Positions 8,705 to 17,462 of a DNA stretch of 64,000 nucleotides are shown here, piece after piece. The DNA lies in contig NC_017075.1 of assembly GCF_000284255.1 (NCBI RefSeq), positions 4,030,001 through 4,094,000 of the forward strand. The letters are read 5' to 3'. Position 1 is the stretch's first letter, and each line of letters opens with the position of its first letter. Source of the DNA: Rubrivivax gelatinosus IL144. GTDB taxonomy: Bacteria > Pseudomonadota > Gammaproteobacteria > Burkholderiales > Burkholderiaceae_C. The notes beneath the pieces are model-generated. The model saw only the letters and a program-made list of their open reading frames with translations. It was not told the DNA's origin and made no database searches. The position numbers were made by a program, and so were the translations under genes.

Positions 8705-9817
8705 ATGACCACCGACACCGCCTTCGATTTCGCCATCGTCGGCGCCGGCATCGCCGGCGTCTCGCTCGCTGCGCGTCTGGCCGGCCACGGCCGCGTGCTG
8801 CTGCTCGAACGCGAGAGCCAGCCGGGCACGCAGTCCAGCGGCCGCAGCGCGGCGATGTTCATGGAGAGCTACGGCCCGCCACAGGCGCGCGCGCTGACGC
8901 GTGCCAGCCGCGCCAGCTACGCCGCGCCGTCGATCGTGCCCATCCTGTCGCCGCGCGGCGTGCTCTACGTCGCCTGGCAGGGCCAGGAAGCGCTGCTGGA
9001 CGCGCTGGCCGCCGGCCCGGGCGTCGAACGCCTGGACGCCGCGCAGACGCTGGCGCGCGTGCCGGTGCTGCGTGCCGAAGGCCTGATCGGCTCGGTCGCC
9101 GAACCCGACGCGATGGACATCGACGTGCACGCCGCGCTGCAGGGCTGGCTGGCGGTGGCGCGCTCGCACGGCGCCACCGTCTGGACCGAGGCCGAACTCG
9201 CCGCCGCGCGCCGCGAGGGCCAGGTCTGGTCGATCACGCTGGCCGACGGCCGGCAGGCCGCGGCGACGGTGCTCGTCGACGCCGCCGGCGCCTGGGCCGA
9301 CGTCGTCGCCCGGCGCGCCGGACTGGCGCCGCTGGGGTTGCAGCCCAGGCGCCGCAGCGCCTTCAGCTTCGACCCGCCGCCGGGCGTGGACCACCGCCAC
9401 TGGCCCACCGTCTGCGCCGCCGACGACGGCTGGTACCTCAAGCCCGACGCCGGCCAGCTGCTCGGCTCGCCGGCCAACGCCGACCCGGTCGAGCCGCACG
9501 ACGTCGTCGCCGAGGAGCTGGACATCGCGATCGCGATCGACCGCATCCAGGCCTGCACGACGATGAGCATCCGCCGCCCGCGCCACACCTGGGCCGGGCT
9601 GCGCACCTTCGCGCCCGACGGCGAGCTGGTGATCGGCTTCGACCCGACGGCCGCCGGTTTCTTCTGGCTCGCCGGCCAGGGCGGCTACGGCATCCAGAGC
9701 GCCGCCGGCGCCGCGCTGCTGGCCGAATCGCTGATCCTGAAGGCGCCGCTGCCCGAGGCGCTGGCGCGCGAAGGCGTCGAACCGCGTGCAATGTCACCGG
9801 CACGGCTGCGCGGTTGA
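8705..9817 (+). CDS. dauA: FAD-dependent D-amino acid dehydrogenase, DauA-like
   Basis: A 370-residue flavoprotein of the DAO family. The FAD-binding GxGxxG motif is GAGIAG (13-18). GRSAAMF and YGPPQARALTRASRASY, then LGLQPRRRSAF, YLKPDAG and LLGSPANADPVE, and the C-terminal FWLAGQGGYGIQ, match my memory of Pseudomonas D-arginine dehydrogenase (DauA) block by block. The expected reaction is oxidative deamination of D-amino acids, especially D-arginine, to 2-keto acids. The DauB partner is absent from this window and the gene seems to be a single unit. No membrane segment or signal peptide is seen. The exact substrate is uncertain because related enzymes act on several D-amino acids. Confidence 0.8.
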   Translation: MTTDTAFDFAIVGAGIAGVSLAARLAGHGRVLLLERESQPGTQSSGRSAAMFMESYGPPQARALTRASRASYAAPSIVPILSPRGVLYVAWQGQEALLDALAAGPGVERLDAAQTLARVPVLRAEGLIGSVAEPDAMDIDVHAALQGWLAVARSHGATVWTEAELAAARREGQVWSITLADGRQAAATVLVDAAGAWADVVARRAGLAPLGLQPRRRSAFSFDPPPGVDHRHWPTVCAADDGWYLKPDAGQLLGSPANADPVEPHDVVAEELDIAIAIDRIQACTTMSIRRPRHTWAGLRTFAPDGELVIGFDPTAAGFFWLAGQGGYGIQSAAGAALLAESLILKAPLPEALAREGVEPRAMSPARLRG

Positions 9818-9970
9818 CCCCCTAATCTGGTGGTCATGACGGCTTGCCATGTAACAATGTGTTGAGCTAGCCGCCGACTCGGGTATCGCCCCTGCGGCCG
9901 GCCGTGCCCGCGCCTGCGGCTCCGACGGAGCCCGCGCCGGGTTCATTCGCAGTCGCCAGGAAGTCTTGCC

Positions 9971-10414
9971 ATGCATGCCGCTGAACGCCAGCCGCGCCGC
10001 GCGCGCGGTTTCACGTTGATCGAGCTGATGGTCGCCCTGGTGGTGCTCGCCGTCCTGGCCGCCGTCGCCTTCCCGAGCTACCGCCAGTACATCGCCCGCC
10101 AGCGTGTCGCCTCCGCCCAGGCCGACCTCGTCGCGCTCGGCCTGAACCTCGACGGTCATCTGCTGAACAACACCACCTACCCCGCCGCGGTGGCCGGCAA
10201 CACGCAGCTGAAGGCGTTGCTGCCCGGCTGGAAGCCGGTGAGCGCCGAGGACTTCGACTTCGAGCTCGTCTCGGTGGACAACGCCAGCTTCCCGCCGGCT
10301 TACGAGGTCAAGGCCAGCGGCAGCTCGTCGATGGTCTCGGGCTGCGAGATCGTGCTGACGAGCGCCGGCAGCCGCACGAAGTCGGGCTGCCCCGGCGGCG
10401 CGTCGACGTGGTGA
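9971..10414 (+). CDS. pilE: Type IV pilin-like protein, PilE family
   Basis: A 147-residue prepilin. The short basic leader ends at G13, followed by FTLIELMVALVVLAVLAA: the prepilin peptidase site, the conserved glutamate at mature position 5, and the membrane/packing helix. YRQYIARQR follows as in PilE-type subunits. Two C-terminal cysteines (SGCEIVLTS and KSGCPGG) would close the usual D-region disulfide loop. It is the first gene of a tightly packed cluster with four minor pilin genes and overlaps the next by a few bases. In such clusters PilE is usually a minor or accessory pilin, not the major pilin. The 153 bp upstream is the only sizeable promoter region for the operon. Confidence 0.9.
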   Translation: MHAAERQPRRARGFTLIELMVALVVLAVLAAVAFPSYRQYIARQRVASAQADLVALGLNLDGHLLNNTTYPAAVAGNTQLKALLPGWKPVSAEDFDFELVSVDNASFPPAYEVKASGSSSMVSGCEIVLTSAGSRTKSGCPGGASTW

Positions 10415-10872
10415 GTCGGGCCGCGTCGCGCCACCCGCGTGGTTTCACGCTGGTGGAGATGATGATCGTGCTGGTGCTGATGGTCGTGATGGCGCTGCTC
10501 GTGGCCCAGCTCGGCTCGCAGTGGAGCGACAACGCGCGGCTCGCGCGCGTGCAGGCCCAGCTGCAGCACGCCTACGACAGCACCAAGTCGGCCGCGCTGC
10601 AGAACCCGACGGCCGCCACGCGCGGCGAAGGCGCGGCCACGCTGTGCGTGCTGGACGGGGCCTTCGCGGTGGTGCTGGGCGACGACTGTGGCGCCCAGCC
10701 GGTGTGGAGCTTCGCCCACGAAGGCGGCGTCAGCGTCTCGCTGGCCGAGCCCGACAGCCGCTGCATCGCGCTGGACAGCGCCGGGGTCGTGGTCGCCGCG
10801 GCCGGCTGCAGCACCGATCTGCGCTTCTCGATCACCACGGGTTCGGCCCATGTCCAAGGCAAGAGCTTCTAG
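10408..10872 (+). CDS. fimT: Minor pilin, FimT/GspH family
   Basis: A 154-residue prepilin. The leader RHPRG is cleaved before FTLVEMMIVLVLMVVMALLV, with Glu at mature position 5. The remaining GspH/FimT-like domain has cysteines in its C-terminal half (DDCGAQP, SRCIALDS, AAGCSTD). Two consecutive GTG codons (10408 and 10411) can start it, and both overlap the pilE stop, indicating translational coupling. In the priming complex for type IV pili the FimT/GspH subunit sits with PilV, PilW and PilX near the fibre tip; some FimT proteins bind DNA during uptake. The family call rests on the N-terminal helix and operon position. Confidence 0.85.
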   Translation: MVSRAASRHPRGFTLVEMMIVLVLMVVMALLVAQLGSQWSDNARLARVQAQLQHAYDSTKSAALQNPTAATRGEGAATLCVLDGAFAVVLGDDCGAQPVWSFAHEGGVSVSLAEPDSRCIALDSAGVVVAAAGCSTDLRFSITTGSAHVQGKSF

Positions 10873-11263
10873 CCGGCGCCGCCAGCGCGGCATGGCGCTG
10901 CTCGAGTCCTTGGTCGGCATGCTGGTGCTGAGCATCGCCGTGCTCGGCTCGCTGTTGCTGCTGGCCCAGGGCACGCGCCAGCAGCACGTCAACAACGGCC
11001 GCGCCCAGGTCATCGACCAGCTGCGCGGCCAGATCGCCAGCCAGGGGCTGGACCTGTGCGGCAGCGGCCCGACGCTGAACGTGAACACGAGCCGCGTCAC
11101 CGGCACGACGGTGCAGTGCCGCAGCCTGGGCAACGTCACCGTGACGCTGCCGGGCGACAGCGCGCGCGCCGTCGCGGTGCCCGACGACGCGGCGCGGGTC
11201 ATCGACGTCCAGGTCGACTCGCCGCTGGTCGGCGGCAGCCTGTCGCTGGGAGCCTCGCATTGA
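10850..11263 (+). CDS. pilV: Minor pilin PilV
   Basis: A 137-residue prepilin. The leader ends RRRQRG and is followed by MALLESLVGMLVLSIAVLGSLLLL; Glu at mature position 5 is present. This is the usual PilV pattern. The ATG lies inside fimT, 23 bases before that gene's stop, so the two are coupled. Its stop in turn overlaps the TTG start of pilW. It is predicted to be a tip/priming subunit of the type IV pilus. At 137 residues it is on the short side for PilV. Confidence 0.85.
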   Translation: MSKARASSRRRQRGMALLESLVGMLVLSIAVLGSLLLLAQGTRQQHVNNGRAQVIDQLRGQIASQGLDLCGSGPTLNVNTSRVTGTTVQCRSLGNVTVTLPGDSARAVAVPDDAARVIDVQVDSPLVGGSLSLGASH

Positions 11264-11904
11264 AGCCCGGCGCACGCGGCGTCTCGCTGGTGTCGCTGCT
11301 GGTGGCGATGGCGCTGTCGCTGATCTGCCTGGTGACGGCGCTGCAGGCCTATCGCGCGGTCGTGCTCGGCTCGCGCGGCACCGGCACGGCGGCGCGTGTC
11401 ACCGGCACCGCCTCGGCCCTGGAGATCCAGCTCGCCCGGCTGCTGCCGGCCGCCGGCTGGGGCATCGGCGGCGGCAGCGCCACCCCGGGCGGCACGCTGA
11501 ACCAGCACCTGGTGCTGCTGGCCAACGCCACGCTCAGCGGCAGCAACAGCCTGTCGGGCAGCACGCAGACGCTGTCGGCGACGGCACATGCCGGCAACGC
11601 CATCGTCTGGGCGACGGCGATCGACGGCTCGCTCGCGTGCTCGGCGCTGATCAGCCGCGCCGCGCAAGGCCTGCAGCTGCTCGGCCCCAAGCCCTGCAGC
11701 ACGGCGCAGTCGGCACTCAATTCGAACTGGGACGAGGTGGTCACGCTGGTGCCCCAGGGCGTGTTCCCGGACCTGGGTTTCACCGTCGGCACCGCCCAGT
11801 GCTGGCCTTACGGCGGGCCGCTCAAGCGCGCCAGCGCCAGCGTGCAGCTGAGCGGCGTGCGCGCCACGCTGCCCGCCGTCTGCCTGCCCAACATCCGCGG
11901 CTGA
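11260..11904 (+). CDS. pilW: Minor pilin PilW
   Basis: A 214-residue prepilin. Translation is placed at TTG 11260, which overlaps the pilV TGA and has GGGAG eight bases upstream; no ATG is available near the leader. The processing site is GARG followed by VSLVSLLVAMALSLICLVTALQAY. Mature position 5 is serine, where most pilins have glutamate. The body has four cysteines (ACSALIS, KPCST, AQCWPY, AVCLP). It is identified as PilW from its helix and its place between pilV and pilX. Loss of Glu5 would affect docking to the neighbouring subunit; some minor pilins do lack it. Confidence 0.82.
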   Translation: MKPGARGVSLVSLLVAMALSLICLVTALQAYRAVVLGSRGTGTAARVTGTASALEIQLARLLPAAGWGIGGGSATPGGTLNQHLVLLANATLSGSNSLSGSTQTLSATAHAGNAIVWATAIDGSLACSALISRAAQGLQLLGPKPCSTAQSALNSNWDEVVTLVPQGVFPDLGFTVGTAQCWPYGGPLKRASASVQLSGVRATLPAVCLPNIRG

Positions 11905-11906
11905 CG

Positions 11907-14000
11907 ATGCGATCGCACCTGAGCGCCCTTTCCCCGGCCCGCCGCCAGCGCGGCATCGCGACGTTGCTGATGATCGTGCTGATCACGCTCGGGCTGGCCG
12001 CCGCCTCGGCGATGGCCGCCTGGGCGATGCAGGGTTCGATGCGGCTGCAGCTGGCCGAGCACACCGCCACCCAGGCCGAGATGAAGGCCTGGACCGGCGT
12101 CATGCTGTTGTCCAAGGCGGTGGCCGCGATGCCGAGCACGGCCGCGCTGACGGCCGGCCGCGCGGTGGGCTTCGGCGCCGGGGCGCCGGCGGGCGTCAGC
12201 GCGACGCTGGTCGAGAAGAACGCCGACGGCCTCTACGTCTTCGACGTCGTCGGCGCCAGCGCCGGCGCACGCAGCGTGCTGCGCGTGGCGATCCGGCCGC
12301 CGCAGAACGGCCCCGGCGGCGAGACCACGCTGCCCGCCGGCGCCACCTTCCACGGCAACACCCGGCTCGACGGCTCGGTGAGCTACACCGGCACCGATGC
12401 GCGCAACCTCTACGTGCTCGACGGCTCGCTGACACTCAGCGGCTCGGTCACCGGGCTGCAGCAGGTGTGCGCCACCGGCGACATCACGGTCAACGCCGCG
12501 ATCTCGGTCGACGAGCTGTGCAGCAACGGCAACGTCACGCTCAACGGCGCGGCCAAGGTCAACAAGATCTCGGCCAAGGGCAACGTCACGCTGGCCGGCG
12601 GCTCGGCCTCGACGATCGGCACGATCCAGAGCAACGGCGACGTGACGCTGAACGGCGGCTCGGCCAGCGCCGGCAGCATCCAGGCCAGCGGCAAGGTGAC
12701 GGTCAGCGGCGGCGCGGCGCGTGCCAACGAGATCTACACCGAGAGCAGCATCGACTGGACCTCAAGCGCCACCGCGACGACGCTGGCGGCCAACGGCAGC
12801 GTCAACTACCGGCCCTCGGGCACCGGTGTCGCCACGGCGATCACCGCGATCGGCAACGTCACGCTGACCTCGGCCGGCACGGTGCGCAGCGGCGGCTCGA
12901 CGACGCTGGTCGGCTACTGGGGCCAGGGCATCTCCAGCCGGCTCGACGGCGCCGGGCTGCTGAGCGGCACCTCCTGGGGCGCCAACGGCGGCGCCGTCGT
13001 CGCCGCCGGCACGGTGGGCAGCGCCGTCACGCCCTTCCCGGCCACGGTCAAGGTGAAGGTCCTGGCCGGCTACAACGTCGCGATCACGCCGGTGACGGTG
13101 GCCGCCGTCGCCAGCTTCGAGCGCCCGCGCATCACCGTCGACGCCTACGCGCTGAAGAGCCAGGCCAACTTCGCCTTCAGCGGCGTCGACGCCAGCGGCA
13201 ACCCGCGCCTGGAGGCCAGCGGCGTCAACGGCCTGGAGGACGGCAGCTACTACGTCGCGGCGAACGCCAGCGGCGGCCGCAACTACCTGTGCAAGGCGGT
13301 CACCGGCACGACCTGCGTGACGCCGCTGATGAAGCTCTGCCAGGGCTACTCCGACTACAACGCCTGCCTCAGCTACGCCTCGGGCAGCTGGACGCTGCAG
13401 GGCACGACGATGCTGCCCGGCGTGCTCTGGTTCGACGGCAACCTGACGATCAGCAACGGCGTCTGGGTCAACACCTTCCTGGCCACCGGCGACATCACGA
13501 CCGCCGGCGGCGTGAAGGTCTACGCGCCCAACTACGTCGGCTCCGACTACACCTGCCTGGGGCGGGCCAACAGCGCCTTCGGCCTCAACGCGTGGAGCAG
13601 CTACGGCTTCGCGAGCAGCGCCTACGCCACGCCGCTGTGCAAAGGCACGCCGCCGGCGCTGGGCGGCGCGAGCATCGCCAACATCGCGCTGCTGTCGGGC
13701 GGGCTCAAGAGCAACGGCCAGTTCGTCGGCGGCAACGTGCTGCTCGGCTCGTCCAACGAGATCTACGGCTCGGTGCTCGCCGGCCAGTACCTCAACACCT
13801 CGGGCAGCACGGTGGTCGCGGGCTCCACCTATTCCGCCGCCCAGGGCGGCTCGACGACGCGCAACTCCAACCAGCAAGGCGGCTCGACGACGATCAAGGT
13901 CCCGGCCGGCTCCGGCGCCTACGACCCGGGCACGACGCCTTGCATGAGCGGCTGCAGCACGCCGAGCGCCGACAACGTCGTCTGGGCCGCCCCGCGCTGA
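11907..14000 (+). CDS. pilX: Large PilX-like minor pilin with repeat-rich body
   Basis: This protein has 697 residues, whereas ordinary PilX has about 170-200. The N-terminus (RRQRG, then IATLLMIVLITLGLAAASAM) is a PilX-type class III leader and helix, without Glu at mature position 5. Roughly residues 150-330 contain imperfect repeats around the core G-N-V-T-L-N-G / S-N-G-D-V-T-L-N-G, resembling a short beta-helix or bactofilin-like coil. Aromatic, cysteine-containing segments follow (residues about 450-600), with a second repeat-like stretch (SNGQFVGGNVLLGSSNEIYG) near the C-terminus. The start is ATG two bases after the pilW stop. It would be displayed at or near the pilus tip. There is no pilY1 next to it, so the extended body may be an adhesive tip module; that is inference. 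Confidence 0.75.
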   Translation: MRSHLSALSPARRQRGIATLLMIVLITLGLAAASAMAAWAMQGSMRLQLAEHTATQAEMKAWTGVMLLSKAVAAMPSTAALTAGRAVGFGAGAPAGVSATLVEKNADGLYVFDVVGASAGARSVLRVAIRPPQNGPGGETTLPAGATFHGNTRLDGSVSYTGTDARNLYVLDGSLTLSGSVTGLQQVCATGDITVNAAISVDELCSNGNVTLNGAAKVNKISAKGNVTLAGGSASTIGTIQSNGDVTLNGGSASAGSIQASGKVTVSGGAARANEIYTESSIDWTSSATATTLAANGSVNYRPSGTGVATAITAIGNVTLTSAGTVRSGGSTTLVGYWGQGISSRLDGAGLLSGTSWGANGGAVVAAGTVGSAVTPFPATVKVKVLAGYNVAITPVTVAAVASFERPRITVDAYALKSQANFAFSGVDASGNPRLEASGVNGLEDGSYYVAANASGGRNYLCKAVTGTTCVTPLMKLCQGYSDYNACLSYASGSWTLQGTTMLPGVLWFDGNLTISNGVWVNTFLATGDITTAGGVKVYAPNYVGSDYTCLGRANSAFGLNAWSSYGFASSAYATPLCKGTPPALGGASIANIALLSGGLKSNGQFVGGNVLLGSSNEIYGSVLAGQYLNTSGSTVVAGSTYSAAQGGSTTRNSNQQGGSTTIKVPAGSGAYDPGTTPCMSGCSTPSADNVVWAAPR

Positions 14001-14006
14001 GCGCGT

Positions 14007-15704
14007 TCAGGCCGGCGGCCCCGGCATGCGCGTGCACTCCTCGTACAGGCGCACGCGGCAGCCGGCGCAGACCGCCGGGTCCAGGCGCGGCACGATGGCG
14101 GCCAGCGCGCTGCGTTTGTCGGCGAAGACGTGGTCCTCGCCCAGCCGCGCCAGGAACTGGCGCCGCTGCCAGGTCTGCAGCACCTCGGGGCGCGGACGGT
14201 GGAAGTACAGGTCGCCGCCGATCGCGAGCCGCCGCGTGTGCTCCTGCTCCCAGAGCGCGGCGCCGGCGTGGTCGATGAAGTTCATGCTCTTGGCCATCAC
14301 CAGCAGGTGCTTCGGCGCGCCGGGCGCGGCGCGCAGCGCCTGCAGGCGCTCGCCGACGTGGGCGACGGCGCCGAACCAGACCGAGCCTTCCATGCGCAGC
14401 ATCTTCAGCTGCGGGCACTCGGCGCCGGGCGCGTCGTCGACGACGACCATCGCGCGCTCGGGCGGCGGCCGGTCGAAGCCCATCGTGCGCAGCGCCGGGC
14501 GCGAGGTGCGGTAGAGGTAGACGACGAGCGACAGCCCGACGCCGCCGACGATCGCCTGCTCCAGCGGCAGCGCCAGCGTCGCCGCCAGCGTCGCCGCGGC
14601 GACCGCGGCTTCGGTGCGGTCCTCGCGAAGGCGCTCGCGCCACTGCTCGCGGTCGATCAGCGTGCCGGCCACCCACAGCAGCAGGCCGGCGATCGCCGCC
14701 ATCGGAATCCAGGCGATCGCAGGGGCCGCCAGCAGCGCCAGCAGCAGCACGAACAGGCCCGAGAACACCGAGGCCAGCGGCGTGCGCGCGCCGGCCTCCA
14801 GGTTGGGCATCGACCGGTTCAGCGACCCGCTGGCGACGAACCCGGAGCTGCAGGCGCCGGCCAGGTTGGCCAGGCCCTGGCCCAGGCACTCGCGGTTGAC
14901 GTCCAGCGGCTGGTCGGTGCGTGCCGCCAGCGCCTTGGCGATGGCGATGCTCTGGCCGGTCGCGACGACGGTCAGCGCCAGCGAGACGCCGGCCAGCCGC
15001 GGCAGGTCGGCCCAGGCCAGCGCCGGCGGGCCCCAGGAGAGGTGGTCGATGCGCTGCTCGCCGACGAAGTCCAGCACCACGCCTTCGCGCATCGCCAGCC
15101 AGGCGGCCAGCGCGGCCAGGGCCAGCGTCGCCAGCAGGAAGGGCCCGCGCCGCCAGACCTGGCGCAGCACCCAGGCGACGATCAGCGTGCCGCAGGCGAG
15201 CACGACGCCGGGCAGGTCGCCGACGACCGAGGCCAGCGCATGCCAGGCGATCAGCAGCGCCGCGCCGCTGGTGAAACCTAGCAGCACCGACGGCGAGATG
15301 AAGTGCGCCAGCGAGCCCAGCCGCAGCAGCGCGATCGCGGTCTGCATCAGCCCGACGCCCAGCGTCGCGACCAGCGCCAGGCGCAGGTACTCGGGGCTGC
15401 CCGGCAGGGCCAGCGGCGCCAGCATCGCCGCCAGCGCCAGCGACACGGCGTTCGTCGGCCCGGAGGCCACCAGCCGGCTGGAGCCGGCCAGCGCGGCGAC
15501 GATGCAGGGCACGATCGCGGTGTACAGGCCCCAGGTCGGCGGCAGCCCGGCCAGCGCCGCGTAGGCGATGGCCTGCGGCAGCGCCAGCACCGCGCCCAGC
15601 AGCCCGGCGGCGGCATCGGCACGCAGGCTCGTGCGGTTCACGTCCTCCACCCACGGCCCCAGCCAGCGGGCCCACGGCGCCCGCGCACTCCTTCGCAACG
15701 TCAT
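14007..15704 (-). CDS. SulP/SLC26 family anion transporter with STAS domain
   Basis: A 565-residue inner-membrane transporter. The hydrophobic core (about residues 25-400) contains the sulfate-permease signature region (LPQAIAYAALAGLPPTWGLYTAI) and the later GLANLAGACSSGFVASGSLNRS segment. A cytoplasmic STAS domain occupies about 420-530. The C-terminal tail is unusual: PAVCAGCRVRLYEEC carries three cysteines that could bind a metal. The substrate (sulfate, bicarbonate or another anion) cannot be told from sequence. It is convergent with the pilin operon, with six bases between stops. It is transcribed alone, divergently from the amidotransferase gene. Confidence 0.88.
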   Translation of the reverse strand: MTLRRSARAPWARWLGPWVEDVNRTSLRADAAAGLLGAVLALPQAIAYAALAGLPPTWGLYTAIVPCIVAALAGSSRLVASGPTNAVSLALAAMLAPLALPGSPEYLRLALVATLGVGLMQTAIALLRLGSLAHFISPSVLLGFTSGAALLIAWHALASVVGDLPGVVLACGTLIVAWVLRQVWRRGPFLLATLALAALAAWLAMREGVVLDFVGEQRIDHLSWGPPALAWADLPRLAGVSLALTVVATGQSIAIAKALAARTDQPLDVNRECLGQGLANLAGACSSGFVASGSLNRSMPNLEAGARTPLASVFSGLFVLLLALLAAPAIAWIPMAAIAGLLLWVAGTLIDREQWRERLREDRTEAAVAAATLAATLALPLEQAIVGGVGLSLVVYLYRTSRPALRTMGFDRPPPERAMVVVDDAPGAECPQLKMLRMEGSVWFGAVAHVGERLQALRAAPGAPKHLLVMAKSMNFIDHAGAALWEQEHTRRLAIGGDLYFHRPRPEVLQTWQRRQFLARLGEDHVFADKRSALAAIVPRLDPAVCAGCRVRLYEECTRMPGPPA

Positions 15705-15757
15705 CCGCCGAGCGTATCAGCGCCCTGCAGCGCCGGGGGGAACCGTTCTTGCATAGC

Positions 15758-16564
15758 ATGGACACCATGGCAGGACAGTCCCCGCTGCTGATCGGCTTCT
15801 CGGCCCGCATCTACACGCCCGGCACGCCGGGCATCCACGTCGACGGCGTCTGGACGCGCACGCTGCACTACCTGGAGCAGTCGGTCGCCAACTGGGTGCT
15901 CGGCGGCGGTGCGGTGGCGCTGATGATCCCGGCCGTCACCGCCGACAGCGTCGTCACGCGCCGCGACCTGAACCTGCGCCACTACGCCGACGCGCTCGAC
16001 GGCCTGGTCCTGCAGGGCGGCAACGACGTCGCGCCCGAGACCTACGGCCAGACGCCGCTGCACCCCGACTGGCACGGCGACCGCGTGCGCGACCTCTACG
16101 AGATCGAGCTCGTCGACGCCTTCGTCTCGGCCGGCAAGCCGGTGTTCGGCATCTGCCGCGGGCTGCAGCTGCTCAACGTGATGTACGGCGGCACGCTGGT
16201 GCAGGACATCCCGACGCAGCGCCCGACGGCGCGCGCGCACCGCGACAGCTCCAACTACGAGCGCCACTTCCACGACGTCGAGATCCTGCCTGGGACCCGC
16301 CTGGCGCAGCTCTACGGCGGGCTGGCGCGCGCCACCGTCAACAGCATCCACCACCAGGCGATCGAGAAGCTGGCGCCGGCTTTCGTCGTCGAGGCGCGCT
16401 GTCCCGACGACGGCACCGTCGAAGCGGTGCGCCACAGCGGCGACGCCTGGATCTCGGCGGTGCAGTGGCACCCCGAGTTCCACGTGCCGGGCGACCCGGC
16501 GACCTTCGACGACTCGCGCCTTCTGGCCGACTTCCTGGCCGCGGCGCGCGAACGCAAGCGCTGA
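15758..16564 (+). CDS. Class I glutamine amidotransferase, gamma-glutamyl-GABA hydrolase (PuuD) family
   Basis: A 268-residue cytosolic hydrolase of the peptidase C26 group. The nucleophile elbow GICRG places Cys at 133; VQWHPE supplies the His and Glu of the triad (238 and 240). IHHQAI is another family-typical segment. Close relatives release GABA from gamma-glutamyl-GABA in putrescine breakdown, but no other Puu genes are nearby, so the substrate is open. Three starts are possible (TTG 15749, ATG 15758, ATG 15767); 15758 is used, and a G-rich stretch lies upstream. Its TGA directly abuts the stop of the convergent nuclease-like gene. Confidence 0.82.
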   Translation: MDTMAGQSPLLIGFSARIYTPGTPGIHVDGVWTRTLHYLEQSVANWVLGGGAVALMIPAVTADSVVTRRDLNLRHYADALDGLVLQGGNDVAPETYGQTPLHPDWHGDRVRDLYEIELVDAFVSAGKPVFGICRGLQLLNVMYGGTLVQDIPTQRPTARAHRDSSNYERHFHDVEILPGTRLAQLYGGLARATVNSIHHQAIEKLAPAFVVEARCPDDGTVEAVRHSGDAWISAVQWHPEFHVPGDPATFDDSRLLADFLAAARERKR

Positions 16565-17053
16565 TCAGCAGGGGCCGTGCTGGCGGCGGAAGTCCGCCGG
16601 CCGCTGCGCCCCGTGCACCGCGTGCAGCCCGCGCTGCAGCGCCTGCGCCAGACGCTCCTCCTTGACGAAGGGGCCGCGGTCCCACTTCACGCGCGTGCTC
16701 CAGGCATGGCCTTCGGACACCATGCGGCGCGCCAGGTCCTGGCCGTCGAGCATCAGCGCGCCGGTGACGACGCCGTCGCGCCCGAGCTGCGGCTGGGCGA
16801 CCGTCACCGCGTGGCCCTGGGCCCAGTCGGCGAGCGCACGGCGCGACTCGACGCCCCAGTCCTGGCAGGCCAGCGGCGCCTCGACGCCGGCCAGACGCAC
16901 ACGCACCGGCGCGCCCTCGGCGGGGGTGACGACGACGGTGTTGCCGTCGACGACCTGGGTGACACGGCCCTCGACGGGCGGCGGATGTTTCGGCGGCGCG
17001 GCGAGCGCGGCGCCGGCCAGCAGCGCGAGCGCCAGGCCGGGCAAGGTCTTCAT
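16565..17053 (-). CDS. Secreted thermonuclease (SNase)-like protein
   Basis: A 162-residue protein with a clear signal peptide (MKTLPGLALALLAGAALA, cleavage near residue 18), so it is probably periplasmic. The OB-fold core reads VEGRVTQVVDGNTVVV, then VRVRLAGVEAPL, and ends in the helical segment LARRMVSEGHAW and RLAQALQRGLHA. In active staphylococcal-type nucleases the loop is R-L-x-G-[IV]-D-x-P-E; here Asp is Glu and the catalytic Glu position appears to be Leu. Activity is therefore doubtful. A conserved Cys (LACQDWG) and a C-terminal Cys could form a disulfide. It lies 16 bases downstream of the DUF1232 gene and may be co-transcribed with it. Confidence 0.75.
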   Translation of the reverse strand: MKTLPGLALALLAGAALAAPPKHPPPVEGRVTQVVDGNTVVVTPAEGAPVRVRLAGVEAPLACQDWGVESRRALADWAQGHAVTVAQPQLGRDGVVTGALMLDGQDLARRMVSEGHAWSTRVKWDRGPFVKEERLAQALQRGLHAVHGAQRPADFRRQHGPC

Positions 17054-17069
17054 CGGATGCGGGATAGGT

Positions 17070-17462
17070 TCAGAACGCGAGCGCGATGATCCCCGCGACG
17101 AAGCCGGCCAGCAACAAAAGCCAGAGTGCGACGACCAGCACCGCGCCCCAGACCAGGCGCGGCAGCTGCTCGCGCCCGGCCTCGGCTTCGCGCAGCCGCG
17201 CCTGCCAGAGTTCGGGCGGCGTCAGCTTGACGACCAGCGCGATGCCCAGCGGCACCAGGATCAAGTCGTCCAGCATGCCCAGCACCGGGATGAAGTCGGG
17301 GATCAGGTCGATCGGCGACAGCGCGTAAGCCAGCACCGCGACGGCGATCCAGCGCACCGCACGCGGCGTGTCCGGGTGCTTGAACAGCTTCCACAGCGCG
17401 AGCAGGTAGATGCCCAGGCGCGCGGCGTTGCCGGCGGCGAAGAGGCGGCGAACGCGCTTCAT
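17070..17462 (-). CDS. DUF1232 (YkvA-like) membrane protein
   Basis: A 130-residue protein with the DUF1232 signature in [20 protein letters not shown] followed by a hydrophobic helix. One or two more transmembrane segments lie at the C-terminus ([20 protein letters not shown]). The N-terminus is basic. The function of the family is unknown. Its ATG overlaps the stop of the upstream helicase gene as ATGA, so expression is coupled to the helicase. Confidence 0.85.
   Translation of the reverse strand: MKRVRRLFAAGNAARLGIYLLALWKLFKHPDTPRAVRWIAVAVLAYALSPIDLIPDFIPVLGMLDDLILVPLGIALVVKLTPPELWQARLREAEAGREQLPRLVWGAVLVVALWLLLLAGFVAGIIALAF

Noticed and set aside
9818..9970. A possible sigma-54 promoter before pilE
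   Set aside because: TGG and TTGC blocks are present, but the spacing between them is about two bases too long for the -24/-12 consensus.
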